In this document: piece by piece, positions 1 through 9,020 of the stretch | Layout of the letters: every line of letters begins with the position of its first letter | How positions within the stretch are numbered: the first letter of the stretch is position 1 | Assembly (NCBI GenBank): GCA_016903675.1 | Contig: JADQBA010000108.1 | Span: 1 to 30,368, forward strand | Direction of reading: 5' to 3' | Source of the DNA: Stigonema ocellatum SAG 48.90 = DSM 106950 | GTDB lineage: Bacteria > Cyanobacteriota > Cyanobacteriia > Cyanobacteriales > Nostocaceae | DNA length: 30,368 nt | Program-made: the position numbers and the translations under genes | The notes under the pieces: generated by a model | Databases searched by the model: none | What the model was told of the DNA's origin: nothing | The model's input: only the letters and a program-made list of their open reading frames with translations

Positions 1-708
1 GCCGTTGTCATTTGCCAGATAGTAGTAACCAACCCCGATGTCATGATAATTGGGGTTAAGAATGTTGGCGCGATGTCCTGGACTGTTGAGCCATGCTTGA
101 ACAACGTCTTCGGGTGTAGCCTGTCCGGCGGCAATGTTTTCCCCAAAAGTCGAATACTGATAGCCTTCGTTTTTAGCGCGATCGCTTGCAGGAGAACCAT
201 CTAAGCTATTGTGGCTGAAATAGTGATTCAGTGCCATGTCTTGACTGTGAGCATTGGCTGCATGCTCCAACTTGTCATTTAACTGCAATGGTTGTAAACC
301 TGCTTGCTGACGTTGCTGATTCGTCAGATCTACAACTCTCTGTATAAAAGAATCGTTCGTTGTTCCAGGGGTAGTAGATGTTGTTCCAGGAGTCGTAGAT
401 CCAGATGGGGTAGACACGCTCACAGCGTCAACAACCTGCTGATGGTTCCAGCCTGTTAAGTCGTCCAAGTTACTGGTAGAGTCTGAAAATTGAGGTTCAT
501 CAATTCTCTGTAATGGCTCTTCGTTATTGAAGTTAGCCACGTTATCACTACTAGCGCGACCGGAAAGATCGGCACCTTGAGAGAAAGCCGAACCTCCATC
601 CAGACCATATTGTGATGGCGGAACAAATGATCCTGTTTGTCCATCAAGACCTGGCAAATTGTGATGAACACTTTGGTCAAAATTCGTGTGAAATAAATCT
701 ACAGTCAT
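1..708 (-). CDS. CAP/SCP (PR-1-like) domain protein, C-terminus cut by the window edge
   Basis: The reverse-strand frame is open from an ATG at 708 to the window edge (236 codons), so the C-terminus is missing. The N-terminal ~110 residues are low-complexity and polar, rich in S, T, D, N and Q, with a TTPGTT-type linker. The rest carries CAP-domain signatures: a VDLTNQQRQQAGLQPL helix, the conserved His in HYFSHNSLDG, FGENIAAG, and WLNSPGHRANILNPNYHDIG followed by VGYYYL. CAP proteins are usually secreted or surface-associated; bacterial members are poorly understood and no catalytic role is assigned here. No signal peptide is visible (the N-terminus reads MTVDLFHTNF), as in some cyanobacterial relatives. 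No clear Shine-Dalgarno precedes the ATG. The family call is secure, the function is not. Confidence 0.85.
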   Translation of the reverse strand, partial: MTVDLFHTNFDQSVHHNLPGLDGQTGSFVPPSQYGLDGGSAFSQGADLSGRASSDNVANFNNEEPLQRIDEPQFSDSTSNLDDLTGWNHQQVVDAVSVSTPSGSTTPGTTSTTPGTTNDSFIQRVVDLTNQQRQQAGLQPLQLNDKLEHAANAHSQDMALNHYFSHNSLDGSPASDRAKNEGYQYSTFGENIAAGQATPEDVVQAWLNSPGHRANILNPNYHDIGVGYYYLANDNG

Positions 709-728
709 AGGTAAGGTTTCAAGAGTTA

Positions 729-771
729 CTGGTCAAATCTTGGTATTTCCCTGGTTAAATCTTGGTATTCC
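729..771. repeat. Two-copy ~21-bp tandem repeat upstream of the CAP gene
   Basis: CTGGTCAAATCTTGGTATTTC is followed directly by CTGGTTAAATCTTGGTATTC. It lies just upstream of the CAP-protein ATG, so a regulatory role is possible but not shown. Confidence 0.6.
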
Positions 772-982
772 CTATGCTATGAAGCTGCCAATAATAAAGA
801 TAGCTATCTTTATTGTTGACTTTTAAGAAAATGTAAATGGGAACACTTGCATTCATTTCATGAAAACATAAATTCGATTAATTTGCAGCCAATATTAAAT
901 AAAATATTTTTCTTTACTGATGGTGATAAACTTTTTTTATATAGCAATCCTCCGTAGATTTATGAGAAAATACTGAGCCGAC

Positions 983-1013
983 GAAACCCGGTATCTCCCA
1001 GAGACCGGGTTTC
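983..1013. repeat. Perfect 10-bp hairpin (GAAACCCGGT / ACCGGGTTTC)
   Basis: The arms at 983-992 and 1004-1013 are exact inverted complements around an 11-nt loop. The hairpin sits inside a longer unit bounded by ATAGCAATCC and a GGACTGCTAT-like end (~941-1043), which resembles the repeats at 1135-1316. It could act as a terminator for either strand, but the adjacent T-run is short, so a dispersed repeat is the more likely reading. Confidence 0.6.
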
Positions 1014-1134
1014 TTTATCTCACAAATCATGTAGGACTGCTATAGTTATTTCTCAATTTAGTGAAGTACAAATTATGAATTATTCTTTCAACTTCGCCGA
1101 TGACTTTTTGAGTTTGACGGAAGTTTCTTGGTGA

Positions 1135-1236
1135 TATAGCAATCCTATTTGAGATCTGAACAGAGGAGACAAGGAGGACTTGGGGGACTTTGAGGACTTG
1201 TGAGAGGTGTTTATAAATCCTCCACGGATTGCTATA
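1135..1236. repeat. MITE-like element, copy 1, ends TATAGCAATCC / GGATTGCTATA
   Basis: TATAGCAATCC at 1135 and its inverted complement ending at 1236 bound about 100 bp containing AGGAGGACTT-type purine-rich sequence. The right end overlaps the left end of the next copy, which has a very similar interior. There is no coding capacity. The 93-codon reverse ORF across this region is repeat-derived. Confidence 0.65.
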
Positions 1237-1316
1237 GCAATCCTATTTGAGATCCAAACAAGGAGGACTTGGCGGACTTTGAGGAGGTGTTTGTATTTCC
1301 TCCACGGATTGCTATA
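1233..1316. repeat. MITE-like element, copy 2, ends TATAGCAATCC / GGATTGCTATA
   Basis: Shares its left terminus with copy 1 and has the same interior order (CCTATTTGAGATC, AAGGAGGACTT, GAGGTGTTT, CCTCCACGGATTGCTATA). A third left end (TATAGCAATCCTATTTGAT) follows from ~1317 without a matching right end. Confidence 0.65.
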
Positions 1317-1348
1317 TATAGCAATCCTATTTGATTTTTGAAATATAC

Positions 1349-1403
1349 GTAGGGTGGGCACTGCCCACCATATGCGGCTTTTGGTGGGCAGTGCCCACCC
1401 TAC
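1349..1403. repeat. 22-bp perfect inverted repeat with 11-nt loop
   Basis: The arms at 1349-1370 and 1382-1403 (beginning GTAGGGTGGGCACTGCCC) are exact inverted complements. Each arm contains a smaller palindrome, GGGCACTGCCC, so cruciform or alternative folds are possible. This looks like a dispersed repeat rather than a terminator: no gene ends nearby and no T-tract follows. Confidence 0.75.
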
Positions 1404-1894
1404 AGTACTTAAAATTTTTCATAAATCATTTATGATTCCTATAGGAATTAATTATTAATTAATTCATAATTCAGGAATTTTTAATTACGAATTACGAATT
1501 ACGAATTATTCGGTTAAACCCGGTTTTTCTGGTCTTATTGAGAATGCTGCAAGATGTAAGTCCAAAACTTGCGGCGTAGACGCTCTTAGCGGCTTGTCGT
1601 CAGACATCGCGTGAAGCGCACTGCCCCTTGGGCAATCGCTCCCGTTACATAGGTCAGAAACACAATGTCTCGAAATCCTTGCTATATAAAGGTTTGAAAA
1701 TGTGTTTCAAGAAAGCGCAAAAGCGGGCGGCGCACCACCCCCTATGAATGAAACAAACACGAATTCCCTAACTCGCCCACTCCCCCCCTCCTCCTTCCCG
1801 TGTTTCTTGAAAGTGCTAATAAAGGTTTTATGCGAGATATGAGATCAACGCCACACAAATTGGGAACACTAGTCTCAGAAGATACTTTAGGCTA
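1404..1894. other. Gene-free stretch upstream of the hybrid kinase
   Basis: Holds a short ATTACGA direct-repeat run near 1480-1508, a segment (~1574-1650) related to the TAGACGC / CCCCTTGGG repeats found elsewhere in the window, and a C-rich tract near 1770-1800. No convincing ORF or RNA gene was seen. A promoter for the kinase must lie somewhere here, but none could be picked with confidence. Confidence 0.5.
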
Positions 1895-1908
1895 AAAGGA
1901 TAGCGTCA

Positions 1909-4900
1909 ATGACCATGATTGAGACGATGTTTCACGGTTCAGGGTACAGCATACTTGAACAAATCTACACAAGTACCAGAACCCAGGTTTATCGAGGCTT
2001 CAGAGAATCTGACCAAAAGCCCGTCATCCTCAAGCTGATGCGGAACGAGTACCCTACCTTCAACGATCTGGTTCAATTTCGTAATCAGTATACCATCGCC
2101 AAAAATCTTGACATACCTGGAATTGTCAAACCCTACAGCTTAGAAACCTACCGCAATGGCTATGCTTTAGTGATGGAAGACTTTGGTGGTATATCCCTGA
2201 AGGATTACGTAACCAATAATGTAGAGACTTTACATGCAACGTCTCTACACCCAGGCGCGTCTTTTCAAGAATTTCTCCACATCGCTATTCAAATCGCCTC
2301 CACCCTACAGGGACTATATTGCAACCGGGTAATTCATAAAGATATCAAACCCGCCAATATCCTAATTAACCCTACCACCCAAGAGGTCAAGCTCATCGAC
2401 TTCGGCATCGCCTCCCTACTCCCCCGAGAAACTTTAAGCATCAGTAGTCCTAACGTCCTTGAGGGGACTCTACTATACCTGTCTCCTGAACAAACTGGAC
2501 GGATGAATAGAGGAATAGACTATCGTACAGACTTCTATTCCTTAGGCGTGACTTTCTATGAAATCCTCACAGGACAACTCCCCTTTCAGTCTGATGACCC
2601 GATGGAGTTAGTGTACTCTCACTTAGCAAAGCTTCCGCTACAAGTCCATAGTCTGAATCCTAACATTCCACCGATTTTATCTGAAATCATCAGCAAACTG
2701 ATGGCAAAAAATGCGGAAGACCGCTACCAGAGTGCTCTTGGTCTCAAACATGACCTAGAAACTTGTCTGCACCAATGGCAAATATCAGGAGAAATTTCCA
2801 CTTTTCAATTAGGACAACGGGATATTTCAGAACACTTCCAAATTCCCGAACGACTCTATGGTCGAGAAACCGAAGTCGCAGCGCTACTACAAGCCTTTGA
2901 CCGAGTCAGTTGGACGGGAGTCGGCGAAATGGTGTTAGTAACAGGGTTCTCGGGAATAGGTAAAACTGCTGTCGTCAATGAGGTTCATAAACCTATTGTT
3001 AGACAACGAGGTTACTTCATCAAGGGCAAATTTGATCAATTTCAGCGCAACATTCCTTTTTTGGCATTTGTGCAAGCCTTTCGTGATTTGATGGGACAAC
3101 TGTTATCTGAAAGCGATACTGAACTTGAGCAGTGGAAAACTAAAATCTTCAAAGCGTTGGGAGAAAATGCTCAAGTCATTATTGAAGTTATTCCCGAACT
3201 GGAACACATTATTGGCAAACAACCGCCTGTTTCCGAACTTATAGGAAGCGCAGCCCAAAACCGATTTAATCTGCTGTTTCAGAAATTCATCCAAATCTTT
3301 ACCACTAAAGAGCATCCCTTAGTGATTTTTGTCGATGACTTGCAATGGGCTGATTCTGCATCTTTAAAGTTGATGCAATTGCTAATGAGCAAAACAGATA
3401 CGCTCTATCTGTTGCTGATTGGCGCTTATCGGGATAATGAAGTCTTTGCAGCACATCCTTTGATGTTGACATTAGAGGAAATTTGCTCTTCTGGTGCAAC
3501 AGTTAATACCATCGCCCTCCCTCCTCTCAATCCATCCCATTTAAACCAATTGATTGCTGATACTCTCAATTGTACCCCAAAACTAGCAGAGCCTCTCACC
3601 GAACTTGTCCATCACAAAACTAAAGGTAATCCATTCTTTACAAATCAATTCCTCAAGGCTCTTCATGAGGATGGACTGATTAGCTTTAACATTGATCCAG
3701 GTTATTGGCAATGTGACATTGCAAAGGTGAAAGCATTAGCTCTGTGTGATGATGTGGTGGAGTTTATGGCGTTGCAATTACAAAAGTTGCCTAAATCCAC
3801 TCAATCAGTACTGAAGCTTGCAGCCTGCATTGGGAACCAATTTGACTTAAGCACCCTCGCAATTGTCTATGAAAAATCAAAAGAAGAAACCGCTGTTATT
3901 TTATGGAAAGCTTTACAAGAAGGATTGGTCATCCCGACAACTCAAGTTTACAAGTTCTTCCAAGGTGAACCGACTAATAGCCAATCCCTAATAGCTAATT
4001 CCCATCAACAATTAGCCATTAGCAATGAGCCATTAGCTCTTTACAAGTTTCTTCATGACCGTGTACAACAAGCAGCATACTCTCTCATTCCAGAAGATAG
4101 AAAACAGGCTACTCACCTCAAGATTGGACAACTGCTGTTAAAGAATACTCCCGAAGGAGAAAATGTAGAGAATATTTTTGGGATTGTTAATCACTTTAAT
4201 ATTAGTCGAACTCTAATTTCAACGGACGATGAAAAGCTCAACCTAGCTCAATTAAATTTAAAAGCAGGTCAGAAAGCAAAATTGTCCACAGCTTATCAGG
4301 CTGCTAAAGACTATTTCGCGGTTGGTATTGAGTTACTGCCTACGACATCTTGGCAAACTGCTTATATGTTAACTTATGAACTTTACAAAGAACGTTCAGA
4401 AACAGAATATTTTTTAGGTAATTTTGAACAAGCTGAGGTACTTTATGTTGAGGCTTTAGCTCATGCAGAAACAGTTCTCGATCAAGTTGGAATTTATGTC
4501 ATACAGATGACTCAATATCAACATCAAGGACAATATACTGAGGCTATTAGAATTCAGAGAACAGGTTTGGCATTACTAGGTTTAAATGTGCCTTTAGAAC
4601 CAGAGGCTTTACAAATCTTTTTGGATGCAGAACTTAAAGTGGTTGATACTTATTTGATAAACCACGAGGTTGAAGATTTGCTTTGTGCTTCTAAGATGAC
4701 GAATCCTAATACATTAGCCATGCTGAGATTATTACAGGTAATGTGCTATTCAGGTTATCTCAGTGGAAACCAAACCTTAAGCAATTTCGCCTTCGTCAAG
4801 ATGACTACCCTCTCATTGGAGTACGGAAACAGCGAAGTCTCTCCCTTCGGTTATGTTGGCTATGGTCTCGCTGCTGGTGGTCTGCTTGATGACTATAAGA

Positions 4901-7392
4901 CGGGATATCGCTTTGGAGAAATGGCTGTTAAACTCTGCGATCAGTTTGAGAACAGCGACGTGAAGTGTAAAACAAATTTCGTATTTGCTGCTGATGTTCA
5001 CAATTGGAATCGACCCATAAAGCTATCCGAAATCTACTATGAAAACGCCTATAAATTTGGTCTTGAGTCTGGAGATTGGGTGAGCATCGGCTACATGATT
5101 ATTCAAAGTTGTTCTGATAGACTGACTCGCGGTCAAAATTTAGCTGAACTGTATCAGCTTTGCCAAGCCTATCTCAATTTTCTACAACAAGTTAAAAATC
5201 AAGATATTATAGAGATTTTGTATGCTGGCATCATACAACCTATTCGCAATTTACAAGGCTTAACTCATCATCAAGGTACTTTTGATGACGAGGATTTTAG
5301 TGAATTTGAGTATTTGACAAAATATGCTGAATCACCGTACTATTTAGCTTCGTTTTATTATGTGAAAATTCGACACTTGTATCTTTTTGAGCAGCAATCT
5401 TCTTGGTTGCAATTCATTGATAAATTAGATATAGTTGAAAACTTTGTTCCTAGTCATAGTAAAGTCCCTTCAACATTTTTCTATGTTGCTCTCATGCGCT
5501 TAGCGCTTTACCCGTCAGCTTCTGAAGCAGAACGCCAAGAGCATCTTCGTCAACTGACAAGGCTGGAAAAACGCTTGCAATTCTGGGCTGAGAATTGTCC
5601 TGAAAATATTTTACATAAGTGCCTTCTTGTGCAAGCAGAAAAAGCCCGTGTCACCAAACAGATGCTAAAAGCAATTGAACTTTATGACTGCGCTATTCTC
5701 AAAGCTAAAGAAAACAAATACATCCATGAAGAAGCACTTGCCAATGAGCTTGCAGCTAAATTCTACCTGGAATGGGGCAAAGAAAAAATTGCTCAAATTT
5801 ACATGATAGATGCGTACTACGGCTACGCGCACTGGGGAGCTAAGGCAAAAGTTGAGGATTTAGAAAAGCTCTATCCGCAATTGCTCATCCCTATCTTGCA
5901 GCAGGAAAACGTTCACGCCAGTCCTAACAAGACAATCTCCAGTTCTGGTGACAGATTTCTATCATCGATACATAGCACTATCGAAACTTCCAATTCTAGC
6001 AGTACAAAAATTCTAGCGCTAGATTTGGCAAGTGTTATCAAAGCTTCCCACACTCTCTCTAGCGAAATTCAGCTTGATAAGTTACTTTCTAAGCTGATGC
6101 AAGTCGTCATAGAGAATGCAGGATCTGAGCGAGGCTTTCTCATTTTGCACAAGTCAGAAGATTTGGAGATTGCTATTCAATGTGTGAGCGCTGTTGAGTG
6201 TCACTTGTGCGAACATCCACTCTTCAGTTCTGATGAACTTCCTGTCAACGTTATTAACTACGTGTTTCGCACCCAGGAAACTTTGGTGATTGATGATGCA
6301 ACGAACGAGACTGCTTTCGCCGCTGACCCCTACATCATCCACCAACAACCTAAAAGTGTCTTATGTACCCCCATTATCAACCAAGGAAAATTGTTGGCTA
6401 TTCTCTATTTAGAGAATAATCAATGCACAGGGGTATTTACAAGCGATCGCCTCGAAATATTACGCCTGCTCTGTTCCCAAGCCGCAATTTCCCTAGAAAA
6501 TGCCTTACTTTACGAACAATTAGAAGACTACTCCCACAACCTAGAGATAAAAGTTGAAGAAAGAACTCAGGAATTAAAAGCCGCCCAAAAGCAAATTGTT
6601 GCTCAAGAAAAACTCGCCTCACTGGGGTTACTTACCGCCGGAGTTGCTCATGAAATTAGGAATCCCCTGAACTTTATTAATAATTTTGCCGCCCTGTGTG
6701 CTGACTTAGCACAGGAATTACGAGAAGAGATTGAAAATCAATGCGATAGCTTAAAAGCAGACACAGTTGACTACATCACAGAAATTGTCTGTGACCTCGT
6801 GACCAATGTCACAGACATCAAACAGCAAGGTCAAAGGGCTGACAGTATCATTCACAATATGTTGCTTCTGTCTCGGTCTGATAATGATAGTCAACCACAA
6901 CTCGCTGACATCAATGCTCTAGTTAATGAAGCCACTCAATTAGCCTATCATAGTCTGCGGAATAAGTACGAGGGCTTTAATATTACCGTTGAAACTAATT
7001 ACGATAGCTCTTTACCAGAAGTAGCGGTTGTCTATCACAATCTAAGTCGTGCCTTAATTAATATTATTGACAATGCTTGCTATGCAGCTTATCAGAAGAC
7101 GAAGACAGTTGGTGAAAAATTCATGCCAACCCTCACAGTGAGTACTCAAAATCATAGAGACTCATTCGTCATTACTATTCGAGATAATGGTCAAGGTATC
7201 TCTGCTGATACACTCGATAAAATATTCAATCCTTTCTTTACCACCAAACCCACAGGAGAAGGAACAGGACTGGGCTTATCCCTGACTCATGACATTATAG
7301 TTGGGCAGCATCTAGGAGAAATGAAATTGCAAACTGAACTTGGAGAATATACGGAATTTACTATTATATTGCCAAAAGCTGGAATCAAGTAG
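1909..7392 (+). CDS. HstK-like hybrid Ser/Thr kinase - AAA ATPase - GAF - histidine kinase
   Basis: A signalling protein of 1827 residues. Residues ~13-285 are a eukaryotic-type Ser/Thr kinase with Lys42, HKD catalytic loop (Asp145, Asn150), DFG at 164-166 and an SPE motif; the glycine loop is weak. Residues ~320-600 are an AAA/STAND-type ATPase with P-loop GFSGIGKT at 346-353 and Walker B VIFVDD ending near 477. Residues ~650-1350 look like a helical TPR-type solenoid. Residues ~1385-1535 are a GAF domain, followed by a coiled coil and a histidine kinase with phospho-acceptor His1581 (AHEIRNPL), N/G1 box DNGQG near 1759-1763 and G2 box GTGLGL from 1785. The architecture matches the HstK class known in Nostoc. 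It has no membrane segment, so it is probably cytosolic; its ligand is unknown. AAGGA lies 8 nt before the ATG. The receiver protein 35 nt downstream is its likely partner. Confidence 0.93.
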   Translation: MTMIETMFHGSGYSILEQIYTSTRTQVYRGFRESDQKPVILKLMRNEYPTFNDLVQFRNQYTIAKNLDIPGIVKPYSLETYRNGYALVMEDFGGISLKDYVTNNVETLHATSLHPGASFQEFLHIAIQIASTLQGLYCNRVIHKDIKPANILINPTTQEVKLIDFGIASLLPRETLSISSPNVLEGTLLYLSPEQTGRMNRGIDYRTDFYSLGVTFYEILTGQLPFQSDDPMELVYSHLAKLPLQVHSLNPNIPPILSEIISKLMAKNAEDRYQSALGLKHDLETCLHQWQISGEISTFQLGQRDISEHFQIPERLYGRETEVAALLQAFDRVSWTGVGEMVLVTGFSGIGKTAVVNEVHKPIVRQRGYFIKGKFDQFQRNIPFLAFVQAFRDLMGQLLSESDTELEQWKTKIFKALGENAQVIIEVIPELEHIIGKQPPVSELIGSAAQNRFNLLFQKFIQIFTTKEHPLVIFVDDLQWADSASLKLMQLLMSKTDTLYLLLIGAYRDNEVFAAHPLMLTLEEICSSGATVNTIALPPLNPSHLNQLIADTLNCTPKLAEPLTELVHHKTKGNPFFTNQFLKALHEDGLISFNIDPGYWQCDIAKVKALALCDDVVEFMALQLQKLPKSTQSVLKLAACIGNQFDLSTLAIVYEKSKEETAVILWKALQEGLVIPTTQVYKFFQGEPTNSQSLIANSHQQLAISNEPLALYKFLHDRVQQAAYSLIPEDRKQATHLKIGQLLLKNTPEGENVENIFGIVNHFNISRTLISTDDEKLNLAQLNLKAGQKAKLSTAYQAAKDYFAVGIELLPTTSWQTAYMLTYELYKERSETEYFLGNFEQAEVLYVEALAHAETVLDQVGIYVIQMTQYQHQGQYTEAIRIQRTGLALLGLNVPLEPEALQIFLDAELKVVDTYLINHEVEDLLCASKMTNPNTLAMLRLLQVMCYSGYLSGNQTLSNFAFVKMTTLSLEYGNSEVSPFGYVGYGLAAGGLLDDYKTGYRFGEMAVKLCDQFENSDVKCKTNFVFAADVHNWNRPIKLSEIYYENAYKFGLESGDWVSIGYMIIQSCSDRLTRGQNLAELYQLCQAYLNFLQQVKNQDIIEILYAGIIQPIRNLQGLTHHQGTFDDEDFSEFEYLTKYAESPYYLASFYYVKIRHLYLFEQQSSWLQFIDKLDIVENFVPSHSKVPSTFFYVALMRLALYPSASEAERQEHLRQLTRLEKRLQFWAENCPENILHKCLLVQAEKARVTKQMLKAIELYDCAILKAKENKYIHEEALANELAAKFYLEWGKEKIAQIYMIDAYYGYAHWGAKAKVEDLEKLYPQLLIPILQQENVHASPNKTISSSGDRFLSSIHSTIETSNSSSTKILALDLASVIKASHTLSSEIQLDKLLSKLMQVVIENAGSERGFLILHKSEDLEIAIQCVSAVECHLCEHPLFSSDELPVNVINYVFRTQETLVIDDATNETAFAADPYIIHQQPKSVLCTPIINQGKLLAILYLENNQCTGVFTSDRLEILRLLCSQAAISLENALLYEQLEDYSHNLEIKVEERTQELKAAQKQIVAQEKLASLGLLTAGVAHEIRNPLNFINNFAALCADLAQELREEIENQCDSLKADTVDYITEIVCDLVTNVTDIKQQGQRADSIIHNMLLLSRSDNDSQPQLADINALVNEATQLAYHSLRNKYEGFNITVETNYDSSLPEVAVVYHNLSRALINIIDNACYAAYQKTKTVGEKFMPTLTVSTQNHRDSFVITIRDNGQGISADTLDKIFNPFFTTKPTGEGTGLGLSLTHDIIVGQHLGEMKLQTELGEYTEFTIILPKAGIK

Positions 7393-7427
7393 CATAATTA
7401 ATAAATTACACCAAAGATTGAAAAAAT

Positions 7428-8675
7428 ATGATAGCAAAAATTTTAGTTGTTGATGACGAATTTCTCATAGAACGCTTAATTAATCAGCAATTTAGAAAAA
7501 AAATTCGTCAACAAGAATATGAGTTTATTTTCGCTCAGAACGGCAGAGAAGCGTTAGAAAAAATACAAGCTTATCCAGGCATAGATATGATACTGAGTGA
7601 TATCAATATGCCAGAAATGGATGGGCTAACCTTGCTCAATAAGGTGCGCGATACTCATCAAGATATCAGAACAGTTGTCATTACAGCCTATGGCGACATG
7701 AAAAATATTAGACAGGCAATGAATCTAGGTGCTTTTGATCTTCTTAATAAACCGATAGATTTTCAAGATTTAGAAGTTACCATAACTCGTACTTTAGATG
7801 AAAGCCGGAAAAGTAAAGAATACAATTTCTTGATGAAGCAAGCGGAACTTGAACTGATTCAGAGCAAAAATATCTTCGCCATTAGAAAGGTAGTAGATGG
7901 TATTGCTCACGCAATTAGCGATCCACTTTGCTTCATTGGTGGCAATCTTGTCGAAGTCGAAAATGGTGTTACCAGCCTCATTAAGCATTTGCATGTCTAT
8001 CAAAATAAATTTCCAAATTTCTTCCCAGAAATTCAGCAAAACGCTAAAGATATTGATTTAGAGTATCTGTTAGAAGATTTACCTAAAATGATTGCCTCCA
8101 TGAAAGTAGGCACCGATCGCATGTACGACCTTAGTGCTAGCTTATGCGCTTTCTCCCGTGGTGACAGTCCAACTAAATCAGTCGTGAATATTGCTCAAGG
8201 GATTGATAATATTTTGATGATTTTGCGATCGCAATTGCTTGAAAATAACACACGCTCTGCTATTGAGGTGATTAAAGAATACGGGGATTTACCCTTAGTT
8301 ATGTGCTACCCTGTACAACTCTATCACGTATTTATCAATATTATCACCAATGCAATAGATGCGATCAACGAGGCTAGTCGAAAGAACGCTATTACTGAGA
8401 AGAAAATGCATAATTATCAAATTAGAATTAGTACTTCTTTTTTAGAGGCTGAGAACGCTGTTATGATTCGCATCAAAGATAATGGCATTGGTCTGTCAGA
8501 AGAACTTAAAGAGCGGATATTTGGCTATTTATTCACCTCGAAGCTACTAGAAAATAGGAATGCTTTGGGTTTATGTATCTCCCGTCAAATTGTAGAACAA
8601 AAGCATAGCGGAAAGCTTAGCTGTACTTCCGTACCGTTCGAGGGAACAGAGTTTATCATTCAAATTCCAATTTAG
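7428..8675 (+). CDS. Receiver-histidine kinase protein (REC + atypical HisKA/HATPase)
   Basis: 415 residues. Residues ~3-120 are a receiver domain: acidic Asp9/Asp10, phospho-acceptor Asp58 (SDINMPEMDG), TAY near 87 and Lys in NKPID near 108. Residues ~150-225 hold a degenerate H-box, AHAISDPL with His161, where AHEIRNPL is usual; the Glu after the His is lost. The C-terminus is an HATPase_c domain with DNGIG, an F-box (IFGYLFTSK) and an eroded G2 box (NALGLCIS instead of GTGLGLSI). The receiver-first, kinase-second order is typical of cyanobacterial output partners of HstK-type kinases. It lies 35 nt after the large kinase on the same strand, so one operon and a phosphorelay from His1581 to Asp58 are likely by inference. 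Autokinase activity is doubtful given the degenerate boxes. Confidence 0.9.
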   Translation: MIAKILVVDDEFLIERLINQQFRKKIRQQEYEFIFAQNGREALEKIQAYPGIDMILSDINMPEMDGLTLLNKVRDTHQDIRTVVITAYGDMKNIRQAMNLGAFDLLNKPIDFQDLEVTITRTLDESRKSKEYNFLMKQAELELIQSKNIFAIRKVVDGIAHAISDPLCFIGGNLVEVENGVTSLIKHLHVYQNKFPNFFPEIQQNAKDIDLEYLLEDLPKMIASMKVGTDRMYDLSASLCAFSRGDSPTKSVVNIAQGIDNILMILRSQLLENNTRSAIEVIKEYGDLPLVMCYPVQLYHVFINIITNAIDAINEASRKNAITEKKMHNYQIRISTSFLEAENAVMIRIKDNGIGLSEELKERIFGYLFTSKLLENRNALGLCISRQIVEQKHSGKLSCTSVPFEGTEFIIQIPI

Positions 8676-8697
8676 CTCCAATACCCGTGAATGAAAA

Positions 8698-8748
8698 CCC
8701 TCACCCCTACCCCTCTCCCAAATTGGGAGAGGGGTGCCCGTCTAGGGC
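8698..8748. repeat. Dispersed hairpin repeat, copy 1 (CCCTCTCCC/GGGAGAGGG)
   Basis: 51 bp identical to 27063-27113. The core is a palindrome, CCCCTCTCCCAA facing TTGGGAGAGGGG, at ~8710-8734. ACCCGTGAATGA lies on the left of this copy, and its inverted complement TCATTCACGGGT lies to the right of the other copy, suggesting a larger element with inverted ends. The short forward ORF at 8687-8887 is an artefact of this repeat. Confidence 0.8.
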
Positions 8749-8848
8749 TATCTTGAGGGCAGTCATGAGGATGAAATACCAGGACTACTGCATGTCTCGG
8801 ATTTCAGTGATCACGGTTTCAAAGTTACGCTGGATGGTTTCAAAATTG

Positions 8849-8936
8849 GGCGTTGCTGAATCACGGTATGAATTTACACGCGCGTAAAGTCGCAAAGGCG
8901 CAAAGAGAAAGAGTTTTCAAATACCCCATTTTTTCA
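8849..8936. repeat. MITE-like repeat, left part (related to 25739-25851)
   Basis: GGCGTTGCTGAATCACGGTATGAA, then TTTACACGCGCGTAAAGTCG and GCAAAGGCGCAAAGAGAAA, nearly identical to the element at 25739-25851. It lacks the right terminal inverted repeat and runs into G-rich sequence instead. Its position immediately 5' of the CHAT remnant suggests it marks the rearrangement that removed the front of that gene. Confidence 0.75.
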
Positions 8937-8950
8937 GCACTGGCGGAACT

Positions 8951-8995
8951 TGGGGGGAAGGGGGGAGGGGGAGAAGGGGGGAGGGGGGGAAGGAA
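8951..8995. repeat. Polypurine tract (G-rich, G4-like runs)
   Basis: A nearly uninterrupted G/A tract with runs of four to seven G on the + strand, derived from the heptad type of simple repeat. It could form a G-quadruplex or triplex. It translates as a GGKGGGGEGGRGG-like stretch that should not be taken as real protein. Confidence 0.7.
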
Positions 8996-9020
8996 TGGTA
9001 GGCGTGGTGGGATATATGTC

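Noticed and set aside
1080..1361. 93-codon reverse ORF
   Set aside because: It spans the two MITE-like copies and reflects their repeated sequence.
8687..8887. 66-codon forward ORF after the receiver-kinase gene
   Set aside because: It runs through the dispersed hairpin repeat and part of the MITE-like element, with no recognisable protein sequence.
8853..9020. Extended N-terminus of the CHAT protein from the ATG at 8853
   Set aside because: These codons are encoded by the MITE-like repeat and polypurine tract, giving low-complexity Gly/Arg sequence unlike any CHAT protein.
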